Source of the DNA: a bacterium
GTDB lineage: Bacteria > Bacteroidota > Bacteroidia > Bacteroidales > Muribaculaceae
DNA: 28,119 nucleotides
Direction: 5' to 3'
Assembly: GCA_004559845.1 (NCBI GenBank)
Contig: SFWW01000011.1
Location: forward strand, 1-28,119
The notes under the pieces were generated by a model. That model worked only from the letters and a program-made list of their open reading frames with translations. It was not told the DNA's origin and did not search any database. Positions 1-7,540 of the stretch are shown here, in pieces (the first letter of the stretch is position 1; each line of letters begins with the position of its first letter). Both the position numbers and the translations under genes were made by a program.

Positions 1-2
1 GA

Positions 3-36
3 TTTGGACCAAAACCGGGCTGTTTTGTGGTCCAAA
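3..36. repeat. imperfect inverted repeat (hairpin)
   Basis: TTTGGACC (3-10) pairs with GGTCCAAA (29-36), and AAAAC (11-15) pairs with GTTTT (22-26). There is a two-base bulge (27-28) and a six-base loop. No T-tract follows on the plus strand, so it may be the terminator stem of an upstream gene or simply a structured element cut by the window edge. Confidence 0.5.
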
Positions 37-42
37 AGCGAA

Positions 43-180
43 ATGAAACACCTGAAACACCCGAAACACTTGAAACACCTAAAACACTGTCTGTGGATGC
101 CGGGATTGCTTTTTTGTCAACATTTCAAAGAACTTGGTGGCAAAGTTAAGGATGGCGTTCACGGAAGGCAAGACCAATAA
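43..180 (+). CDS. possible small Lys-His-Leu-repeat protein (45 aa)
   Basis: An ATG at 43 opens a 45-codon frame ending in TAA at 178-180. The first 15 residues are Met followed by Lys-His-Leu/Pro triplets from the 9-bp repeat. The rest (HFKELGGKVKDGVHGRQDQ at the end) looks like ordinary protein but matches no family I recognise. No promoter or ribosome-binding signal is apparent. It could be a real short peptide, the remnant of a longer gene, or a chance frame through a repeat. I lean towards repeat-derived and keep confidence low. Confidence 0.25.
   Translation: MKHLKHPKHLKHLKHCLWMPGLLFCQHFKELGGKVKDGVHGRQDQ
44..88 (+). repeat. five 9-bp tandem repeats, consensus TGAAACACC
   Basis: Five consecutive 9-bp units (44-52, 53-61, 62-70, 71-79, 80-88) share the core AAACAC with variable flanking bases. 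Because 9 is a multiple of 3, the repeat stays in frame and would encode Lys-His-Leu/Pro triplets if translated. Such arrays are prone to replication slippage. Confidence 0.85.
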
Positions 181-296
181 GGAATGTTCTTATTGGGGGG
201 GGGCTTGGTGGGATGGAAGAGAACAAAAAGTCACGGTGGGGTGTGTGTTTTAAATGAAAGAGCCGTGGAGGGTGGGGCGATTTTTTGGCATAAAAA

Positions 297-329
297 TTGC
301 GGGGATTTACAATAATTTTTATAACTTCG
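297..329 (+). promoter_or_regulatory. weak Bacteroidota-type promoter for lemA
   Basis: TTG at 297-299 and TAACTTCG at 322-329 resemble the -33 and -7 elements (consensus TAnnTTTG), with one mismatch in the -7 box and a 22-bp gap that is slightly long. It lies 70 bp before the lemA start and would serve the lemA/TPM array. Confidence 0.35.
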
Positions 330-398
330 CAAAAAAATAGAATTATTCAAGATAATGAATAGAATTATTAACAATAAAAATTAAAAATTTTCAAAATT

Positions 399-989
399 AT
401 GAACAAATCAAAATCAACTTGGATTATTTTAGGTGTGGTGGCTGTGATTGCCTTGTGGGCGATTAGTAGCTATAACGGACTCGTGGGTCAAGAAGAAGAT
501 ATGGAAAAATATTGGGCGAATGTGGAAGCTCAGTACGACCGCCGTGCCAACTTAGTTCCCAACTTGGTGAATGTGGTGAAAGGCTATGCCAAGCACGAAG
601 AAAAGGTGTTTACCGAAGTGACTGAGGCTCGCACCAAAATCGGTCAAATCAATATCAATGCCGAAAACATGACCGATGAGCAAATTGCCAAGTTCCAAAA
701 AGCTCAAGACCAGATGAGTGGAGCTTTGAGCAAACTTATGGCTGTGAGTGAAGCCTATCCCGAGCTGAAAGCTAATCAAAACTTCCTTGATTTGCAATCT
801 CAACTTGAAGGAACCGAGAATCGCATTACCAAAGCGGTGACAGACTTTAACGATGCTGCCAAAGAATATAATACTAAGGTGCGTAAGTTCCCGACCAGCA
901 TTTTCGCAGGCATTTTCGGTTTCAAAACCAAACCTCACTTCAAGGCTAAAGAAGGTGCCGAGAATGCTCCCAATGTGAGTTTTGAATAA
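399..989 (+). CDS. lemA: LemA family membrane protein
   Basis: This 196-aa protein has the LemA architecture: a short cytoplasmic start, one transmembrane helix at about residues 8-26 (IILGVVAVIALWAISSYNGL), then a long helical domain with the family hallmark DRRANLVPNLVNVVKGYAKHE near residues 47-67. LemA proteins are small bacterial membrane proteins of uncertain function, often encoded beside TPM-domain proteins. That is the case here: six TPM-domain genes follow on the same strand. The ATG at 399 places the transmembrane helix directly at the N-terminus and gives the usual family length. Family assignment is firm; the role in this cluster is unknown. Confidence 0.95.
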   Translation: MNKSKSTWIILGVVAVIALWAISSYNGLVGQEEDMEKYWANVEAQYDRRANLVPNLVNVVKGYAKHEEKVFTEVTEARTKIGQININAENMTDEQIAKFQKAQDQMSGALSKLMAVSEAYPELKANQNFLDLQSQLEGTENRITKAVTDFNDAAKEYNTKVRKFPTSIFAGIFGFKTKPHFKAKEGAENAPNVSFE

Positions 990-998
990 TTATTAATA

Positions 999-1019
999 GA
1001 GTCCACCCAAAGTGGACTC
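999..1019 (+). terminator. hairpin between lemA and the first TPM gene (attenuator-like)
   Basis: GAGTCCAC (999-1006) and GTGGACTC (1012-1019) form a perfect 8-bp stem with a 5-base loop, only 10 bases after the lemA stop. The following bases are moderately T-rich (CTCTTTCATTCT) but lack a run of T. It may reduce read-through from lemA into the TPM genes or stabilise the lemA mRNA end. Confidence 0.5.
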
Positions 1020-1038
1020 ACTCTTTCATTCTACGATA

Positions 1039-1485
1039 ATGGCTTTAACCGATTTTCTTTCGAAAGACGACCAAAATCGCATCTCTGAAGCCATTGCCAA
1101 TGCCGAAAAATGCACTTCGGGCGAAATATGCGTGCATGTTACGCCCAAGTGCTCCGGCGAGGTGATGAAGGTGGCTGAGAAGACATTCAACAAACTTGGA
1201 CTCTACAAAACCGAGCGCCGCAATGCCGTACTCATTTATGTGGCGTATAAGAGCAAGAAGTTTGCCATTTTGGGCGACCAAGGTATCAACGACCGCGTGC
1301 CTGCCAACTATTGGCAACAGGAGAAAGACACCTTGGGCAAATTCCTCTCCGAAGGCAAGCCCGGCGATGGCTTGTGCGAAGTGGTGCGCCAAATAGGCGA
1401 CGCCCTCTCATCGGTGTTCCCGCCCGTGGACAACGACTTGGACGAATTGAGCAACGAAGTGTCGTACGCCGAAGCCGACGAATAA
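1039..1485 (+). CDS. cytosolic TPM-domain protein
   Basis: This 148-aa protein has no signal peptide or membrane segment. It matches the short cytosolic TPM (TLP18.3/Psb32/MOLO-1) protein that accompanies lemA in Bacteroidota: MALTDFLSKDDQNRISEAI at the start, then TSGEICVHVTPKC, RNAVLIYVAYKSKKFAILGD and an acidic C-terminus. The ATG at 1039 is preferred over an in-frame GTG at 1012, because that GTG lies inside the hairpin arm and would add nine residues that do not resemble the family. TPM domains have been linked to phosphatase activity and complex assembly in other organisms; which applies here is unknown. It follows lemA by 49 bp and precedes five exported paralogues. Confidence 0.85.
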   Translation: MALTDFLSKDDQNRISEAIANAEKCTSGEICVHVTPKCSGEVMKVAEKTFNKLGLYKTERRNAVLIYVAYKSKKFAILGDQGINDRVPANYWQQEKDTLGKFLSEGKPGDGLCEVVRQIGDALSSVFPPVDNDLDELSNEVSYAEADE

Positions 1486-1694
1486 GCTACCGACGGCCGG
1501 CGGCTCCGGTAGGGAGAAAGATTTTGAAGACAATAGTCACCGCTAAGCTACAGTAGGGGCAAAGGTTACCGTCTTAACTTCCAACGAGCGAAGCGAGTGA
1601 TTACTTCTTCCACTTTTCAACTTCCCAAACAAACTTCTTAACTTCCATACAATAGTTTCCTCTTTTAATTTTAAAAACAATTTTTGAAACAGAT
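1486..1694 (+). other. 209-bp spacer with a small hairpin
   Basis: The segment just after the stop codon can form a 6-bp stem (CTACCG 1487-1492 with CGGTAG 1507-1512), without a T-tract. Further on, CTTAACTTCCA occurs twice (about 1572 and 1638) in a TC-rich stretch. I see no gene and no good promoter match, so transcription may continue through from lemA. Confidence 0.4.
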
Positions 1695-2555
1695 ATGAAA
1701 AAGTTGATTGTGTTATGGTGTATGGTTTGCGCCGTGCTGCTCTCGGTGAAGACATTTGCCGCCGACAGCGATTTCCCGCCGCGTCCCGACACCGCTATAT
1801 TTGTGCACGACTTTGCCGGTGTGCTGAAGCCCGACCAGGCCAAACTGATGAACGATTCGCTCCGTGCTTTCTCGAAGCGCACCACCAATCAAATTATGGT
1901 GATTTCCGTGAAGGATCTGGGCGATTACGACCCCAAAATGTATGCCGCCGAATTGGGCGACCGCTGGGGTGTGGGTCAAAAGAAGCTCGACAATGGTGTG
2001 ATTATCCTCATCAAACCCAAAACCGATGATTCGAAGGGCAAGTTTGCCATTTGCCCGGGCCGTGGTTTGGGCGGCATATTGCCCGATGTGGAGTGCAATC
2101 ACATTATTAATAATAAGGCCATGCCGCATTTGAAAAACAACGACTACACTGCCGCTGTGTGGGCGGTGCTCCAAGATGTGATGCCGGCATGTGCCGCTGA
2201 ATTTGCTCCCGACCAAAAGAAAGATGATTCTTCCGACAGCGATGGCTGGCTCTGGATGATTGGCATTTTGGGCGGTTTCGGCGGTTTGATAGCGTGGACC
2301 CGTCACAAAGCCAAGCAACGCCTTGCCAACGAAACTCCAGAAGAACGCGCTGCGCGTTTAGCTGAAGAAGAAAAAAGCCGACAAGAAGCAGAAAAAATGC
2401 GTAAGCTCCGCGGTGCTGCCACCCCCACAATCACCGGCTTAATGGCTAAAAAGGCGAGAGAAATGCGCAAAGAGCAAGAGCGACGCAAACAAGAAAATGC
2501 CGAAAAATTCGGCGGCGGAACCTTCGATGGCGGCGGTGCCAGCAGTGAATGGTAG
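1695..2555 (+). CDS. exported membrane-anchored TPM-domain protein
   Basis: This 286-aa protein starts with a signal peptide (MKKLIVLWCMVCAVLLSV, likely cut after residue ~23). The TPM domain covers about residues 35-180, with the cluster hallmarks VHDFAGVL, LGDRWGVGQKKLDNGVIIL and GRGLGGILPDV. One transmembrane helix follows (about 186-204), then a highly charged Glu/Arg/Lys-rich segment that could form a long helix, and a Gly-rich tail ending GGGTFDGGGASSEW. The order signal peptide, periplasmic TPM, helix and Gly-rich tail is the YgcG-type arrangement. The charged segment between helix and tail is absent from its paralogues at 2657 and 4335. It opens the run of five exported TPM genes. Confidence 0.9.
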   Translation: MKKLIVLWCMVCAVLLSVKTFAADSDFPPRPDTAIFVHDFAGVLKPDQAKLMNDSLRAFSKRTTNQIMVISVKDLGDYDPKMYAAELGDRWGVGQKKLDNGVIILIKPKTDDSKGKFAICPGRGLGGILPDVECNHIINNKAMPHLKNNDYTAAVWAVLQDVMPACAAEFAPDQKKDDSSDSDGWLWMIGILGGFGGLIAWTRHKAKQRLANETPEERAARLAEEEKSRQEAEKMRKLRGAATPTITGLMAKKAREMRKEQERRKQENAEKFGGGTFDGGGASSEW

Positions 2556-2656
2556 TTCTTTTTCAGAAGTTTTTTTCAGGAGTTTACAGAATATTGTCGA
2601 ATAGCTTGCTATTGGAAATTGAAACGTGATTTTCAAGAAGTTAAGTCTCTATAACG

Positions 2657-3664
2657 GTGATAAACAAACAGCAAAAAAATAATCAGAGAAAGGATGGCAC
2701 GCCTGCGCCTCATCCTCTCGACCAATCGGCTACACAAGCCTCCAAGCCGAAAATGAGTGGCAAGCAAAAGGGATGCTTGGACGCAGTGATTGTGGCGGTG
2801 GTGGTGCTGGCGGCGGTTGCAATTGCCTTTTATAAGGATTCGGCGCCTAATCCCTCCGCCTCGCAGTCGTCTTCTCCCGCTACCGAACAAGCCACCTCCG
2901 CCGAAAGTGAGTCACAAGAACCTGTCACGGCAAGCGCCATCTTGGCAATGGATGCGCCGCACACATTGGTGAACGACTTTGCGGGAATTCTGCCCGATTC
3001 CACCGAAAAAAGGATGGAAGATTCGCTGCGTGCGCTTTCAAATGCCACCTCCAACCAAATCACGGTGCTTACCGTGAGCGACTTGGAAGGCGAAGACCCT
3101 ACCCTATTTGCCGCCAATGTGGGCGACCGCTGGGGTGTGGGGCAAAAGAAAATCGACAATGGCGTGGTGATTGTGGTGAAGCCGAAGGTGAATAGCGAAA
3201 AGGGACAGGTGGCAATTGCTCCCGGTCGCGGTTTGGAAGGTGCCTTGCCCGACGTGTTTTGCAACAGAATTATCACCGACGAAATGATTCCCGTCTTGAA
3301 AAAAGACAACGACTATTCGGCAGCACTGTGGGCGGCACTGAATGTGATGATGCCCGTGTGCCGTGGCGAATACACCTATGAAACTTACGCCCAAAAGAAG
3401 GACGAGGAAGATAGCATTGGCTTATGGGGCTGGCTGTGCTTGGGGCTGGTGTTTAGTCCCATCTTTTTCTTGTTTGTGGATATTTTATTCTTAGATGGAC
3501 GCTTCACCAAGAAATGGGGCCTTTCGGCGGGCAATAACACAGGCGTGCCGGGTAGCAACCACGACAACTTCCATTATAGCAGCAGCAATAGCAGTAGCGG
3601 CAGCAATTGGGGCGGTTTTGGCGGCGGTTCGTTTAGCGGCGGCGGCGCCAGCGGTTCGTGGTAA
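2657..3664 (+). CDS. membrane-anchored TPM-domain protein with two transmembrane segments
   Basis: This 335-aa protein (GTG start at 2657) begins with a polar cytoplasmic stretch, then one transmembrane helix at about residues 41-59 instead of a cleavable signal. A Ser/Ala/Glu-rich linker follows, then a TPM domain (about 95-240) with VNDFAGIL, VGDRWGVGQKKIDNGVVIV and GRGLEGALPDVFCNRI. A second hydrophobic segment (about 256-275) and a Ser/Gly-rich tail ending GGGSFSGGGASGSW complete it. An in-frame ATG at 2753 (residue 33) would remove the polar start and leave the helix at the N-terminus; either start is possible. The TPM domain is very close to that of the gene at 4335, so the two look like recent duplicates. 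Confidence 0.88.
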   Translation: MINKQQKNNQRKDGTPAPHPLDQSATQASKPKMSGKQKGCLDAVIVAVVVLAAVAIAFYKDSAPNPSASQSSSPATEQATSAESESQEPVTASAILAMDAPHTLVNDFAGILPDSTEKRMEDSLRALSNATSNQITVLTVSDLEGEDPTLFAANVGDRWGVGQKKIDNGVVIVVKPKVNSEKGQVAIAPGRGLEGALPDVFCNRIITDEMIPVLKKDNDYSAALWAALNVMMPVCRGEYTYETYAQKKDEEDSIGLWGWLCLGLVFSPIFFLFVDILFLDGRFTKKWGLSAGNNTGVPGSNHDNFHYSSSNSSSGSNWGGFGGGSFSGGGASGSW

Positions 3665-3765
3665 ATGCCCACGGTGTGTGCGAAAGTGCCGGTTGGAAGT
3701 GAAGCAAATGATTCAGAAGTTATAGCAATTCAAAACGAAGGTCTTGCTCTTGACAAGTGATTTGT

Positions 3766-4338
3766 ATGATACGCTTAGGATTATATTCGCTATTGGCAAG
3801 CATTGCTTTGGTGCTGTTTGCACAATGCACGTCGGGGAAATCGTCAGGCTCGGAAACTGACCCCTCCGGCGATTCCGCCCAAGTGGCGGCAGGGGTGGTG
3901 GATGGCAAATTGGTGTTTCCCACCAAGCCATCAATGATGGTGAGCGACTTTGCCGGGGTGCTAACCGACAGCATCAGAGGCTTGGAAGACGACCTTCGGC
4001 GCTACGCATCGGAGGTGCCGATAGAAATCATGGTGGTGAGTATGGCACACATTGGCGATGGCGATGTGTGGCAATTGGCGCACGAAATGGGCAAACGCTG
4101 GCATTTGGCTGAAAAAGAACGTGCTGTGCTCATTCTCATCGTGCCGAAATCGCCGGATGGCTCGGCTCAAGCCGCCATTTTTGCTTCGCAAGGCATACGG
4201 CATATTTTCTCCGAAACCTACTGCCGTGGCGTGGTGAGCAACGTGATGCAACCCCTTCTCAACGATAAAAACTACTACGGGGCAGCTGCTGCCACCGTGG
4301 AAGATGTGCTAAAGACCCTATCCAACGTGCAACTATGA
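3766..4338 (+). CDS. degenerate exported TPM-domain protein, likely lipoprotein
   Basis: This 190-aa protein starts MIRLGLYSLLASIALVLFAQC, a hydrophobic signal ending in a cysteine followed by Thr-Ser-Gly. That suggests a lipoprotein, although the lipobox is loose. The TPM domain begins at VSDFAGVL, but the central motif kept in three neighbours (DRWGVGQKK.DNGVV) is changed to KRWHLAEKERAVLI, and GRGLEGALPD is replaced by SQGIRHIFSE. The transmembrane helix and Gly-rich tail are missing, so the protein ends just after the domain. The ATG at 3766 is preferred over an upstream in-frame GTG (3757). Its stop overlaps the next start (ATGA at 4335-4338), indicating translational coupling. Confidence 0.8.
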   Translation: MIRLGLYSLLASIALVLFAQCTSGKSSGSETDPSGDSAQVAAGVVDGKLVFPTKPSMMVSDFAGVLTDSIRGLEDDLRRYASEVPIEIMVVSMAHIGDGDVWQLAHEMGKRWHLAEKERAVLILIVPKSPDGSAQAAIFASQGIRHIFSETYCRGVVSNVMQPLLNDKNYYGAAAATVEDVLKTLSNVQL

Positions 4339-5063
4339 AACAAAACATGCGAAAATTATGGACTGTGGCAGTGCTCCTGCTGATGTGTGGCTGGCTTTAC
4401 GCCGGTGCCCGGGAGGGTATCCCGGCTCGACCCATGCCGCAACGATTCGTGAACGACATGGCGGGCGTGTTTTCAAAAGCCACGCAAGCCCAATTGGAAG
4501 ACTCCTTGCGCCGCCTATCCAACACCACATCGAATCAAATCGTGATTGTGACCGTGAACGACCTTGGCGGCTACACGCCCAACGAATTTGCCACCGAAAT
4601 CGGTGACCGCTGGGGTGTGGGGCAGAAAAAGGAAGACAATGGCGTGGTGATTCTCATCAAGTCCAAAACCGGATTGAGCAAGGGGCAAGTGTACATTGCC
4701 ACCGGACGCGGCTTGGAAGGCGCCCTGCCCGACGTGTTTTGCAACAGGATTGTGCGCGACAAGATGCTGCCGCACTTAAAGCACGGCAACAATTACACCG
4801 CCGCCACCTGGGCAGCCTTAGAGGTAATCATGCCCGTGTGCCGAGGCGAATACTCATACGAAACGTATCAAGACGACGAGAGCATCGGCATTGGCGGAAT
4901 CGTGTTAATCATTTTCATTTTCTTACTCTTTTTTGGCGCACGCGGGCTGTTTTTCTTCCCCTTCGGCTCGTTCACTTCCGGCAGGTCGTCGGGCTTCGGC
5001 GGCGGATGGGGCGGCTTTGGCGGCGGCTCGTTTGGCGGCGGCGGTGCCGGCGGCTCGTGGTAA
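4335..5063 (+). CDS. exported membrane-anchored TPM-domain protein
   Basis: This 242-aa protein starts with a signal peptide (MKQNMRKLWTVAVLLLMCGW, cut near residue 25). The TPM domain spans about residues 30-185, with VNDMAGVF, IGDRWGVGQKKEDNGVVILI and GRGLEGALPDVFCNRIV. One strongly hydrophobic helix follows (GIVLIIFIFLLFFGARGLFF, about 190-212), then a Gly-rich tail ending GGGSFGGGGAGGSW. It is the most canonical YgcG-type member of the cluster. The start overlaps the stop of the preceding gene by four bases, and the next gene begins 11 bp downstream, so these three genes are almost certainly co-transcribed. Confidence 0.9.
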   Translation: MKQNMRKLWTVAVLLLMCGWLYAGAREGIPARPMPQRFVNDMAGVFSKATQAQLEDSLRRLSNTTSNQIVIVTVNDLGGYTPNEFATEIGDRWGVGQKKEDNGVVILIKSKTGLSKGQVYIATGRGLEGALPDVFCNRIVRDKMLPHLKHGNNYTAATWAALEVIMPVCRGEYSYETYQDDESIGIGGIVLIIFIFLLFFGARGLFFFPFGSFTSGRSSGFGGGWGGFGGGSFGGGGAGGSW

Positions 5064-5074
5064 TTGATAGTGTG

Positions 5075-5689
5075 ATGCGTATCTTCGTTTTCTACATATT
5101 AGCATTGTTTTGGTGTGAAATCGCCATGGGAGCATCCTTGCCGAAACAGTGTCCGGATGCCCATGTCACCGATTTGCAAGGCGTGATGCCCGCCGACTCG
5201 CTCCGAGCACTCAACACGCAATTGCGCCAATTTGAGCAGCAAACGCGCCACCGCATCATGGTAGTGGTGACCGACACGGTGGAAGCCAACCGTTTGGGCG
5301 AAAAACCGGCAGAACGCCTGCTGCGTGATTGGCACCTCGATCGGCAGCGCGCCTTGCTGTTGCTCATCGTGGAAACGGCACCCCACACTCGCTCCAAAGC
5401 CTACATTGCCGTGGGCGAGTCCTTGGCGGAGCGGTTCCCCTATCTGTTTTGCAAACATTTATGCTCCGACCGCGTGGTGGGACCCGTGTATGATGGCCAC
5501 ACCCACTACTATGCGCTCACCCACGCCCTGCCCCTGATGCAAGGCGTGATGCAAGGCACCTACAGCGCCGAGCAATACCACCGCTATCGAGCCGGAAAAT
5601 GGTGGATTTGGATGGTGGCGGCAGGCGCGGTGATGCTGCTTCTCATGATTATTTTGCCCAAAACCAAAGCCGAACGAGCCGCTGAATAG
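5075..5689 (+). CDS. divergent exported TPM-domain protein with C-terminal anchor
   Basis: This 204-aa protein has a signal peptide (MRIFVFYILALFWCEIAMGA) and a strongly divergent TPM domain (about 27-170). VTDLQGVM replaces V.DFAG, LRDWHLDRQRALLLLIV replaces the DRWGVGQKK.DNGVV motif, and AVGESLAERFPYLFCKH replaces GRGLEGALPDVFCNR. A C-terminal helix (WWIWMVAAGAVMLLLMIIL) precedes a short charged end; there is no Gly-rich tail. The ATG at 5075 is chosen because it gives a clean signal peptide 11 bp after the previous gene. An open frame extends upstream but overlaps the 4335 gene in another frame. It is the last TPM gene and the end of the array. Confidence 0.8.
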   Translation: MRIFVFYILALFWCEIAMGASLPKQCPDAHVTDLQGVMPADSLRALNTQLRQFEQQTRHRIMVVVTDTVEANRLGEKPAERLLRDWHLDRQRALLLLIVETAPHTRSKAYIAVGESLAERFPYLFCKHLCSDRVVGPVYDGHTHYYALTHALPLMQGVMQGTYSAEQYHRYRAGKWWIWMVAAGAVMLLLMIILPKTKAERAAE

Positions 5690-5874
5690 CATTTTTTTTG
5701 CGAAAATAAGCTGAAAGCAAATCTATAGAGAAAAATTACATTATTAACCTTTTTAAACACAAAAGCGGCATCATCGTAAGCCAACACCCCGAAATTGATG
5801 GCATAATGTTATCTTCAGCGCCCTATCACCTGCCTAAGCACCCGTAACATTTTTTAAAATTTCACTCACAATTA

Positions 5875-5905
5875 TTGCACTTTTTAGGGAAAAAGTCTAA
5901 CTTTG
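5875..5905 (+). promoter_or_regulatory. promoter of nhaD
   Basis: TTG (5875-5877), a 20-bp gap, and TAACTTTG (5898-5905) match the Bacteroidota consensus exactly. Transcription would start near 5912. This excludes a TTG codon at 5909 as a start and supports the ATG at 5981. The 291-bp spacer from 5690 to 5980 otherwise shows no gene. Confidence 0.75.
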
Positions 5906-5980
5906 TAGTTGGAATCGGAACAAAACCGATTACCGACGGTGTTATTTATATACTTGTATGTGACATTATTAATTACCTTC

Positions 5981-7309
5981 ATGTCTGTTCTAACCTTATC
6001 AATCGTAGTTGTTTTTATATTGGGCTACGCTTGTATTGCCCTTGAAAGTTTTACCCGAGTAAATAAAGCCGGGGTGGCATTGATGATGTTTGTTGCCACC
6101 TGGACTCTCTTTATGATAGACCCAAGCAGCTACATTCCCAATTTTTCGCACGAAGCGCTCAATGCGTTGATAGAAAAGCATTTGGGCAGTGCCGGCACCA
6201 CCCTCTTCTTTTTGATGGGCGCAATGACCATTGTGGAGATTGTGGACATTAACGGCGGCTTCAATTTTGTGCGCAACGCCTTGCGCACCACAAGCAAGCG
6301 AAAATTGCTTTGGCGAATTGTGCTGATTACTTTCTTTTTCAGCGCCATACTCGATAATATGACCACCAGCATCGTGATGGTGATGGTGCTGCGCAAACTC
6401 GTGGACAACAAAACCGACCGCATGATATTTGCCTCGTTGGTGATTATTGCCGCCAATTCGGGGGGCGCCTTCTCGCCCATTGGCGACGTGACCACTATCA
6501 TGCTCTGGAACAAAGGTTTGCTCACCGCAATGGGGGTCATCACCGAAATATTCTTGCCCTCATTGGTGTCGGCTGTGGTGCCTGCGCTCATCGTCCAATA
6601 TCTGCTCCGAGGCAGGTTAGACGCACCGGCGTCGCAATCGGTGGAAAGCGAGCAATCGTTCACCAGCATTGAGCGCAAAACCATCTTCTGCTTGGGCGTG
6701 GGTGGCTTATGCTTCGTGCCGATTTTTCACAACCTCACCGGGCTACCGCCATTTGTGGGCATCCTCTTGGTGCTGGGCGTGCTTTGGATCACCATCGAAA
6801 TTTTCTACAGCAAAGAGCGCTATCGCCACGACAATGTGAGGAGCCGCTGCGTGAGCAAAGTGCTCAGCCGCATCGACATGAGCACCATCCTTTTCTTCCT
6901 CGGTATCCTGATGGCAGTGAGCTGTTTGGAAGAAATCAAGGTGCTTGAAGCCACCGGACAATGGCTCAACGACGTGTCGAACGGAAACCACTACTTGGTG
7001 ACCGGAGCCATAGGCGTGGTATCGAGTTTGGTCGACAATGTGCCCTTAGTGGCAGGCTGCATGGGAATGTACACCGACTTGGTGGGCGATTTCGCACGCG
7101 ACGGACTCTTCTGGCAACTCCTCGCCTACTGTGCCGGCGTGGGCGGAAGCATCCTCATCGTGGGCTCGGCTGCCGGCGTGGTGGTTATGGGTTTGGAGCG
7201 CATCAGCTTTGGTTGGTACATGAAGCGCATCAGCTGGATAGCCGCAGCAGGTTATTTCGCAGGACTTTTCACCTACTGGCTCCAAAACTACATCGTAGCC
7301 CTCTTCTAA
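5981..7309 (+). CDS. nhaD: NhaD-type Na+/H+ antiporter
   Basis: This 442-aa inner-membrane protein of the ion-transporter superfamily exchanges sodium for protons and helps control cytoplasmic sodium and pH. Diagnostic segments are SAILDNMTTSIVMVMVL (about residues 121-137) and AANSGGAFSPIGDVTT (about 157-172), the NhaD signature. A second acidic-Asn pair occurs in SSLVDNVPLVAG in the C-terminal half, reflecting the inverted-repeat fold. About a dozen hydrophobic segments are visible. The ATG at 5981 lies about 70 bases after the predicted transcription start. The gene is monocistronic, flanked by the TPM array and a tRNA. A sodium gradient fits the Na+-coupled AGCS symporter nearby, but no physical link is implied. 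Confidence 0.92.
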   Translation: MSVLTLSIVVVFILGYACIALESFTRVNKAGVALMMFVATWTLFMIDPSSYIPNFSHEALNALIEKHLGSAGTTLFFLMGAMTIVEIVDINGGFNFVRNALRTTSKRKLLWRIVLITFFFSAILDNMTTSIVMVMVLRKLVDNKTDRMIFASLVIIAANSGGAFSPIGDVTTIMLWNKGLLTAMGVITEIFLPSLVSAVVPALIVQYLLRGRLDAPASQSVESEQSFTSIERKTIFCLGVGGLCFVPIFHNLTGLPPFVGILLVLGVLWITIEIFYSKERYRHDNVRSRCVSKVLSRIDMSTILFFLGILMAVSCLEEIKVLEATGQWLNDVSNGNHYLVTGAIGVVSSLVDNVPLVAGCMGMYTDLVGDFARDGLFWQLLAYCAGVGGSILIVGSAAGVVVMGLERISFGWYMKRISWIAAAGYFAGLFTYWLQNYIVALF

Positions 7310-7329
7310 TAATACGTTAGAGGCGCTAC

Positions 7330-7361
7330 GAGGACACGAATGAATCGTAACTTCGTGCCTC
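7330..7361 (+). other. hairpins downstream of nhaD
   Basis: GAGG plus CACGAA (7330-7340, with a bulged A) pairs with TTCGTGCCTC (7352-7361) across an 11-base loop. A second near-perfect palindrome, GCGCAAAA-C-TTTTGCGC, lies at 7418-7434. Neither is followed by a T-tract, so either could be a processing or Rho-type end for nhaD rather than a canonical terminator. Confidence 0.35.
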
Positions 7362-7491
7362 GGGATGTGGCGGGAGGCAAACCACAGTATCACAACAATT
7401 TGAAGCACTACCGCAGGGCGCAAAACTTTTGCGCTCACCCTTCACCGCGCCCGCCATTGGCAGGAATGAGCCACACAGCGCGGGCATTGCA

Positions 7492-7523
7492 TTTGTGTGA
7501 ATCAAAGATTTGCACTATCTTTG
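7492..7523 (+). promoter_or_regulatory. promoter of tRNA-Arg
   Basis: TTTG (7492-7495), a 20-bp gap, and TATCTTTG (7516-7523) form a consensus Bacteroidota promoter that ends 17 bp before the tRNA. Confidence 0.75.
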
Positions 7524-7540
7524 CGGAGCAATTCTCCCAC

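Larger units (their letters stand above)
1..398. other. gene-poor stretch upstream of lemA
   Basis: No conventional gene is visible here. It holds an imperfect inverted repeat at 3-36, a 9-bp tandem repeat at 44-88 inside a 45-codon ORF (43-180), a G-rich segment around 187-300, and an AT-rich stretch from about 300 to 398 that includes a weak promoter-like pair and the lemA leader. The gene lying upstream is outside the window. Confidence 0.6.

Noticed and set aside
4739..5074. N-terminal extension of the last TPM gene
   Set aside because: The frame overlaps the preceding TPM gene, is Arg-rich in an unnatural way, and a clean signal peptide starts at the ATG at 5075.
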